This document shows, in pieces, positions 58,730 through 64,000 of a DNA stretch of 64,000 bases. This stretch comes from Cavia porcellus. Lineage: Eukaryota; Chordata; Mammalia; Rodentia; Caviidae. The notes beneath the pieces are model-generated. The model made no database searches. It had not been told where the DNA came from and saw only the letters and a program-made list of their open reading frames with translations. The position numbers and the translations under genes are program-made. The stretch covers positions 32,434,767 to 32,498,766 of the forward strand of contig NW_026947509.1 of NCBI RefSeq assembly GCF_034190915.1, written 5' to 3'. How positions within the stretch are numbered: position 1 is the first letter of the stretch; every line of letters starts with the position of its first letter.

Positions 58730-59196
58730 AAAACATAATGAAAGAAATTTAACAATGGTTGTTATATTGCATATTGTTCTTTTTTTTCAAAGAAAGAAAA
58801 AATTTTTAAAAATAAGAAAACAGAAAAAAAGGTAGAACAATACCAAATTCAAAAAAAATTAACATCATAAAATTGCTAGTTGATACATTATGCATTGTTG
58901 TCTTAAAAATAGTTGCCAAAGTCACAAAATCAAAGTATAAAAAGTGGCTAGACACTCAGACATTGACAGTGCAAACCCTTCTGTTCAATAATCCAACACA
59001 TATTCACTAATATGGTCATCTATCTTACATACTATATATACCAATATACTCTTTAGAGCACTTTCTTTCTCTTTCACTTTCACAATACCTTTTTGGATCC
59101 CATTATTCTCCCATTTATTATTATTTTTTACACTAGAGAGACAATGTGACATTTACTAATGTGAGTCTTGTTTATTTCACTAATGAGGATATTCTC

Positions 59197-59702
59197 TCTT
59201 TTTTTAAAATTTTATTTAAGGAGAAAAAGAAAAAAAAGCAGAGAAAGGGTACAATTTATACAGATTTACAGAAAAAATAAACAGTAGGAAATCACTAGTT
59301 AATGGATTACATTTTGTCATCTTAGAAATAATTGTTCAAGTTACAAAATTAAAGCTTATAAAGTGGACATTCCAACAGTGAGACTGCAAACAGTTCTGTT
59401 CAATGATCCAACAAAACTCAGTAATATCATTATCTATGTTATACACTTAAATATACATGCAGTTATATCGTTTAGAGCACTTTCTTTTCCTCTCTTTTGT
59501 ACAATGACAATTACACATTTTGGGTTTTGTTGCTCCCACAGTTCTTATTACTTTTTTGGAAAAGAGTAGAACCAAATGTGACATAACAGAACAGTCAGTC
59601 AAATCAAAAGGGTGGACGTAATGGATAATGTAAAAGCATAATACTAGGTGATCAACAATGGTTACCATAATGCCTCCCGCTATCTCTAATAGAATTGCCT
59701 AT
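59197..59702 (-). mobile_element. 5'-truncated L1 (3' UTR only), copy B, nested
   Basis: Flanked by the 14-nt duplication atgaggatattctc (59183-59196 and 59703-59716). It sits in the 3' UTR of the large L1 and is highly similar to copy A. Confidence 0.9.
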
Positions 59703-59749
59703 ATGAGGATATTCTCAATTGCTTCCATTTAGGTATAAAGGCCTCAAGA

Positions 59750-60076
59750 TCACCTTTTTATAGCTGAGTAGTATTCCATTGTATAGAAATACCACATTTT
59801 TTTCATCCACTCTGTGGTTGATGGGCATTTTAGTTGTTTCCAAGATTTAGCTATCACAAATTGTGCTGCTATGAATATGAGTGCAAGTATATCACTGTGA
59901 CACGACATTTTCAGTGTTTCTGGGAAAAGACCCAGGAGAGGAATAGCTAGATTGAATGGAAGCTTCAATCCTAGTTTTTTGAGGAATCTCCATACTGATT
60001 TCCACAGTGGTTGCACCAGTCTGCACTCCCACCCACAGTGAAGAAGTGTTCCTTTTCCCCGCATCCTCACCAACAT
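59750..60076 (-). pseudogene. L1 ORF2 C-terminal segment
   Basis: It contains the conserved WECRLVQPLWKSVWRFLKKL and MKKMWYFYTMEYYSAIKR blocks of the L1 ORF2 C-terminus (TLLHCGW Cys region upstream). The frame continues upstream in broken pieces to 60655. Confidence 0.9.
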
Positions 60077-60660
60077 TTGTTATCAGTTGTTTTCTTGATG
60101 GCAGCCATTCTTTCCAGATTGAGATGAAATCTCAATGCTATTGTAATTTGCATTTCTCGAATGGCCAGTGATGGTGAACATTTCTTCGTATTTATTTGTC
60201 ATGTGTATATCTTCATCTGAGACCTGTATATTCATCTCTGATGCCCATTTTTGGACAGGATCTTTGAATTTGGGGGGTTTGATGTTTTTTCAGTTCTTTA
60301 TATGTTCTAGATATAAGTCTTTTGTGTGAAGGATTGTTGGCTAAAATTTTCTCATTCTTTGGGTTTTCTTTTCACTTTGTTAGTGATTTCTTTAGAAGTG
60401 CAGAAACTTTTTAGTAATATAAGATCCCAGTTGTTGATTCTTCGAAGTATTTCCCATGCAGTTTGCATTTTATTCATGAATTCTCTGCATACCCCTATGT
60501 CTCCAAGATTTCTACCTACCTTGTCCCCCAGTAGATTTAGTGTTTCTGTTTTAATGTTGAGATCCTTGATCCATTTTGACTTTAGTTTAGTGTATGGTAA
60601 TAGGTGTGGGTTTATTTTCAGGCTTCAGTGTGTAGAAAGCCAATTTTTTCCAACACCATG

Positions 60661-61360
60661 TTTTTTATTTAAAAAGAAAAAAAACAAAATAAAACAGTAA
60701 AAGGGTACAAGTAATACAGAATTTCAAGAAAGAAATACAATAAGAAATCACTAGTTAATAGATTACATATTGTCATCTTAGAAATAGTTGTTGAAATTAC
60801 AAAATTAAAGCATACAAAGTGGACATTCAAACAGTGAGATTGCAAACAGTTTTGTTCAATGATCCAACAAAAACTTAGTAATATGGTTTTCTATCTTACA
60901 CATTTAAATATACATGCAGTTATATCCTTTAGATCATTTTCTTTTCCTCTCTTTTTTACAATAACAATTACACATTTCGGATTTTATTACTCCCACAGTT
61001 CTTATTACATTTTTTTGAAGAGAATAAAACCAAATGTGACAAAGCAAAACAGAATTAGTTAGAACAGAAGGATGGACATAGTACATGATATAAAAACAAA
61101 ATACCAGGTGATCAACAATGGTTACCATTATGCCTCTTGCTATCTTAAAGAGTTGCCTATATCATCAGGTATAATAGAATTGAACAAACAGTACAGAACA
61201 AAACCAATAAAACCTAAACATTGGAGACCTTACAGGACTTCAAAAGAAGATAATAGTCAAACCATAATGGGCATCATAGTGAATCTTATTGCCTTCAAAG
61301 TGGTTGCCTATACCCTCAAACTTGATACTATTAAACAAAATAGCTGTCTTTTTTCTAGTG
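60661..61360 (-). mobile_element. 5'-truncated L1 (3' UTR only), copy C, nested in ORF2
   Basis: It splits the ORF2 frame of the large L1. ORF2 matches end at ...TKGPNMF (about 61365-61385) and resume at GVGKNWL (about 60640-60655). The T-rich tail starts at 60661. A short catgttt repeat (60657-60663 and 61363-61369) is the only duplication visible. Confidence 0.82.
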
Positions 61361-61483
61361 AACATGTTTGGCCCCTTTGTTAAATATAAGGTGGTTGAGT
61401 GTCTTTGTAGTAGTGTTTGTATCTTCTGTTCCATTGTTCTGTATGTTCTGTTCCATTGATCCTCTGGTCTATTTCTTTGCCAG

Positions 61484-61714
61484 TTACCATGCTGATTTTA
61501 TTACTGTGGCTTTGTAGTATAGTTTCAGGTCAGGAATTGAGATGCCTCCTGTCTTGCCTTTGTTGCCCAGAATCACTTTTGCTATTCTAGGTTTTTTCTG
61601 TTTCCAGATGAATTTTAGGAATATTTTCTCTAGATCTGTAAGGTATGTTAATGGTATTTTGATTGGGATTGCATTGAATCTGTGTAACAGTTTTGGGAGT
61701 GTGGTCATTTTCAC
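61484..61714 (-). pseudogene. L1 ORF2 segment after RT
   Basis: It contains [34 protein letters not shown] and [20 protein letters not shown], diagnostic of L1 ORF2 downstream of the RT domain. Confidence 0.92.
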
Positions 61715-62085
61715 AATGTTGGTTCTTCATAATCAAGAGCAAGGAATAACCTTCCATTTTCTAATATCCTCTTTGATCTCTTTTTTCAGAGTAGTATAAT
61801 TTTCAGCATATAGATCTTTCACATTCTTGGTTAGTTTGATGCCTAAGTATCTGATTTTTTTAGATGCTATTGTGAAAGGCAATATTTCCATAATTTCTCT
61901 ATCAGTGAGCTTTTTGTTTGTGTACAGGAATGCTATTGATTTTTGAATGTTGACTTTGTATCCAGCTATGTTGCTGAATTTATTACCTCTAGTAGTCTTT
62001 TAATGGAGTTTTTGGGGTCTTCTATGTAGAGTATCATGTCATCTGCAAATAATGATAATTTAACTTCTTCTTTTCCTATTTTCAT

Positions 62086-62694
62086 TCATTTTATTCCTTC
62101 CTCTTGACTGATTGCTCTGGCTAATATTTCTAGAACTATGTTGAATAGGAGTGGTGATAGTGGACATCCTTGTCTTGTCCCTGATTTTAGAGTGAAAGCT
62201 TTTGGGTTTTGTCCATTTAGTGTAATGTTGGCTGTTGGTTTGTCATAAATGGCCTTTATGAGATTGAGGTACACACTGTCTATGCCAAGTTTCTGTAGGA
62301 TTTTTATCATGAACAGGTGCTGGGCTTTGTCAAAAGCTTTTTCTGTGTCTATTGAGATGATTATGTGATTTTTATTTTTGGTTCTGTTGATGTGGTGTAT
62401 TACATTTATTGATTTGCATATGTTGAATATCCCTGGAATAAATTCCACTTGGCCATGGTATATAATTCTTGATGATTTGCTGCATTCTCTTTGCCATATT
62501 TTGAGAATCTTTGCATCAATGTTCATTAGAGAGATTGATCTATAGTTCTCCTTTTTAGTTGGGTCTTTCTCTGGTTTTGGTATCAGTGTGATACTTGCTT
62601 CCAAGAATGATTTAGGGAGGACTGCTTCTCTTTCAATTTCATTGAAGAGTTTAAGGAGTATTGGCATCAAATGCTCTCTAAATTTCTTGTACAA
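62086..62694 (-). pseudogene. L1 ORF2 reverse transcriptase domain
   Basis: A 202-codon open stretch with [32 protein letters not shown] and [20 protein letters not shown]. An in-frame TGA follows GIK. The catalytic FADD box then appears about 10 codons later (near 62040-62050) in the same frame. RT makes cDNA from L1 and SINE RNA. Confidence 0.93.
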
Positions 62695-62921
62695 TTCAGC
62701 TGTAAATACATTAGGACCTGGGCTCTTTTTATTGTTGGTAAGTTTTTAATTACATTTTCAATTTCAGTAGCTGACATTGGGTTACTCAAAATTGTTATAT
62801 CTTCTTGACTGAGCTTTTGTAGTTCATATGTTTCTGGAAATCTGTCCATTTCCTCTGTGTTTTCTACCCTATGTGAGTAGAGATTTTCAAAGTAGGTGTT
62901 CATGATTTTTTGAATTTCCAT
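62667..62921 (-). pseudogene. L1 ORF2 linker between endonuclease and RT
   Basis: MEIQKIMNTYFENLYSHRVE then NTEEMDRFPETYELQKL corresponds to the ORF2 Z/linker region. The frame shifts relative to the RT segment near 62690-62750. Confidence 0.85.
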
Positions 62922-63335
62922 GGGATCTGTAGTAACTTCTCTTTCAGTCCTTATTGCATGGATTTGAGTTTTTTCTTTATTTTTCTTGATAAGGTTGACT
63001 AGAGGTTTATCAATTTTGTTTTTTCTTTTAAAAAGCAGCTCTTTGATTCATTAATTCTTTGTATTGTTTTTGTGGTTTCAATTGCATTAATTTCTGCTCT
63101 AATCTTTACAATTTCCTCTCTTCTATGAGCTCTGAGTTTGACTTGCTCTTCCTTTTCTATAAACTTGAGATGCAGCATTAGATTATTTATTTGTGCTCAT
63201 TCCATTTTCTTGATGTGACTATTTATTGTTATATATTTCCCTCTTAGGACTGCTTTCATTGCATCCTATAGGTTACAGTATGTTGTATCTGCATTTTTAT
63301 TGTATTGTAGGTATTGCTTTATTTCTTCTTTGATT

Positions 63336-63605
63336 TCATCTGCAACCCACTGGTTGTTCAGAAGGTTGTTTTTTAATTTTCATGTATTTATGTAGGTTTT
63401 GCAGTTTTTTGCCATTGATTTCCAATTTTAGTGCACTATGGTCAGATATTATACATGGGATAATTTCACTCCCTTTGTATTTAGTTAAGAATGCTTTATG
63501 CATTAATACATGGTCTATTTTGAAGAATGTCCCATGTACAGCTGAGAAGAATGTATATTCTGATATGGTTGGGTGGAACACTCTGTAAACATCCACTAAG
63601 TCCAT
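63336..63605 (-). pseudogene. L1 ORF2 endonuclease domain, C-terminal half
   Basis: MDLVDVYRVFHPTISEYTFF then SAVHGTFFKIDHVLMHKAFL and IIPCIISDHSALKLEI. The SDH catalytic motif of the L1 endonuclease is present. Confidence 0.92.
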
Positions 63606-63654
63606 TTGTCCACAGGTATGTCTCAGTTCTGTTATTTCTTTGCTGACTTTTTGT

Positions 63655-63900
63655 CTAGTTAGTTGATCTATCTCTTTGTGACAGTGGTATGTTAAGGTCT
63701 CCTATTACAATTGTGTTCTTGTGTATTTGGTTTTTCATGTCCATTAGTGTTTGTCTTATATAGTTAGTTGTTCCTGTATTTGGTGCATATATATTTATAA
63801 CTGATAGTTCTTCCTCTTGCAGTTTTCCACTTACTATGTAGTGGCCTTCTTTATCTCTTTTAATCATTTTAGGTTTGAAGTTCACTTTGTATGCAAACAA
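63655..63900 (-). pseudogene. L1 ORF2 endonuclease domain, middle part
   Basis: DKEGHYIVSGKLQEEELSVI then NIYAPNTGTTN and VIGDLNIPLSQRDRSTN. The IYAPN and GDxN catalytic motifs are kept. Confidence 0.92.
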
Positions 63901-64000
63901 AATAACTACCCTTGCTTTTTTCTGGGTTCCTGTTGTGTGGAATACTATTTTCCATCCTTTGACTTTTAGTCTATGAGTTTCTTTTTGAGTCAGATATGTT

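Larger units (their letters stand above)
58459..64000 (-). mobile_element. LINE-1, younger family, with ORF2; continues past window end
   Basis: The minus-strand tail is the T-run at 58459-58484. A 3' UTR follows, then the ORF2 C-terminus (ends near 59756), RT and endonuclease up to the window edge. It is interrupted by a B1 SINE and two L1 3' UTR insertions (B and C). ORF2 has stops and frame breaks, so it is not active. Its 3' UTR is homologous to copies A-C but more diverged. Confidence 0.9.

Noticed and set aside
50600..64000. Expected TRPM8 3' exons upstream of SPP2
   Set aside because: I looked for TRPM8 C-terminal motifs in minus-strand frames and found none. The gene is probably beyond the window.

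Overview
This window is mammalian nuclear DNA, most probably from a rodent outside the mouse-rat group. It has a spliced liver-secreted-protein gene, monomeric 7SL-derived (B1-type) SINEs, short tRNA-derived ID-type SINEs, MaLR LTRs, old and younger LINE-1 copies, MIR, L2 and MER5-type fossils, and no bacterial-style gene packing. The species cannot be fixed from sequence reading alone.

The only protein-coding gene I can support is SPP2 (secreted phosphoprotein 24) on the minus strand. All seven coding exons were located by homology and splice sites: 50364-50430, 50145-50269, 43356-43478, 42115-42222, 34854-34908, 33724-33774 and 31080-31165. They join in frame to 615 nt (204 residues plus stop). 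A donor lies 8 nt after the stop codon and points to a non-coding terminal exon at about 24690-24795, which has a strong acceptor and AATAAA. The gene therefore spans about 26 kb. The neighbours expected from mammalian synteny (TRPM8 upstream, ARL4C far downstream) are not visible.

Layout: 1-1260 holds MaLR LTR remnants. 1772-5963 is a degraded class I (gammaretrovirus-like) ERV on the minus strand with both LTRs, polypurine tract and protease/RT remnants. 8.8-13.2 kb has MaLR fragments and a solitary LTR. 13.64-18.99 kb is an old minus-strand L1/HAL1-like element, broken by an MaLR LTR that is itself broken by a small DNA transposon. 20-24.6 kb is mostly unassigned, with one MaLR and two SINEs. 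24.69-50.43 kb is SPP2, whose introns hold a second copy of the solitary LTR family, SINEs, L1 3' ends, a second copy of the DNA transposon and an MaLR provirus remnant. 50.4-57 kb is 5' flank with MIR, MaLR and MER5A-like fossils, a truncated L1 and a tiny polyadenylated retro-insertion. 57.4-64 kb is nested minus-strand L1 sequence running off the window end.

I found no new biological system. The most informative items are the complete SPP2 gene model with its spliced 3' UTR, the nested transposon stratigraphy with readable target-site duplications, and a few unexplained hairpins.
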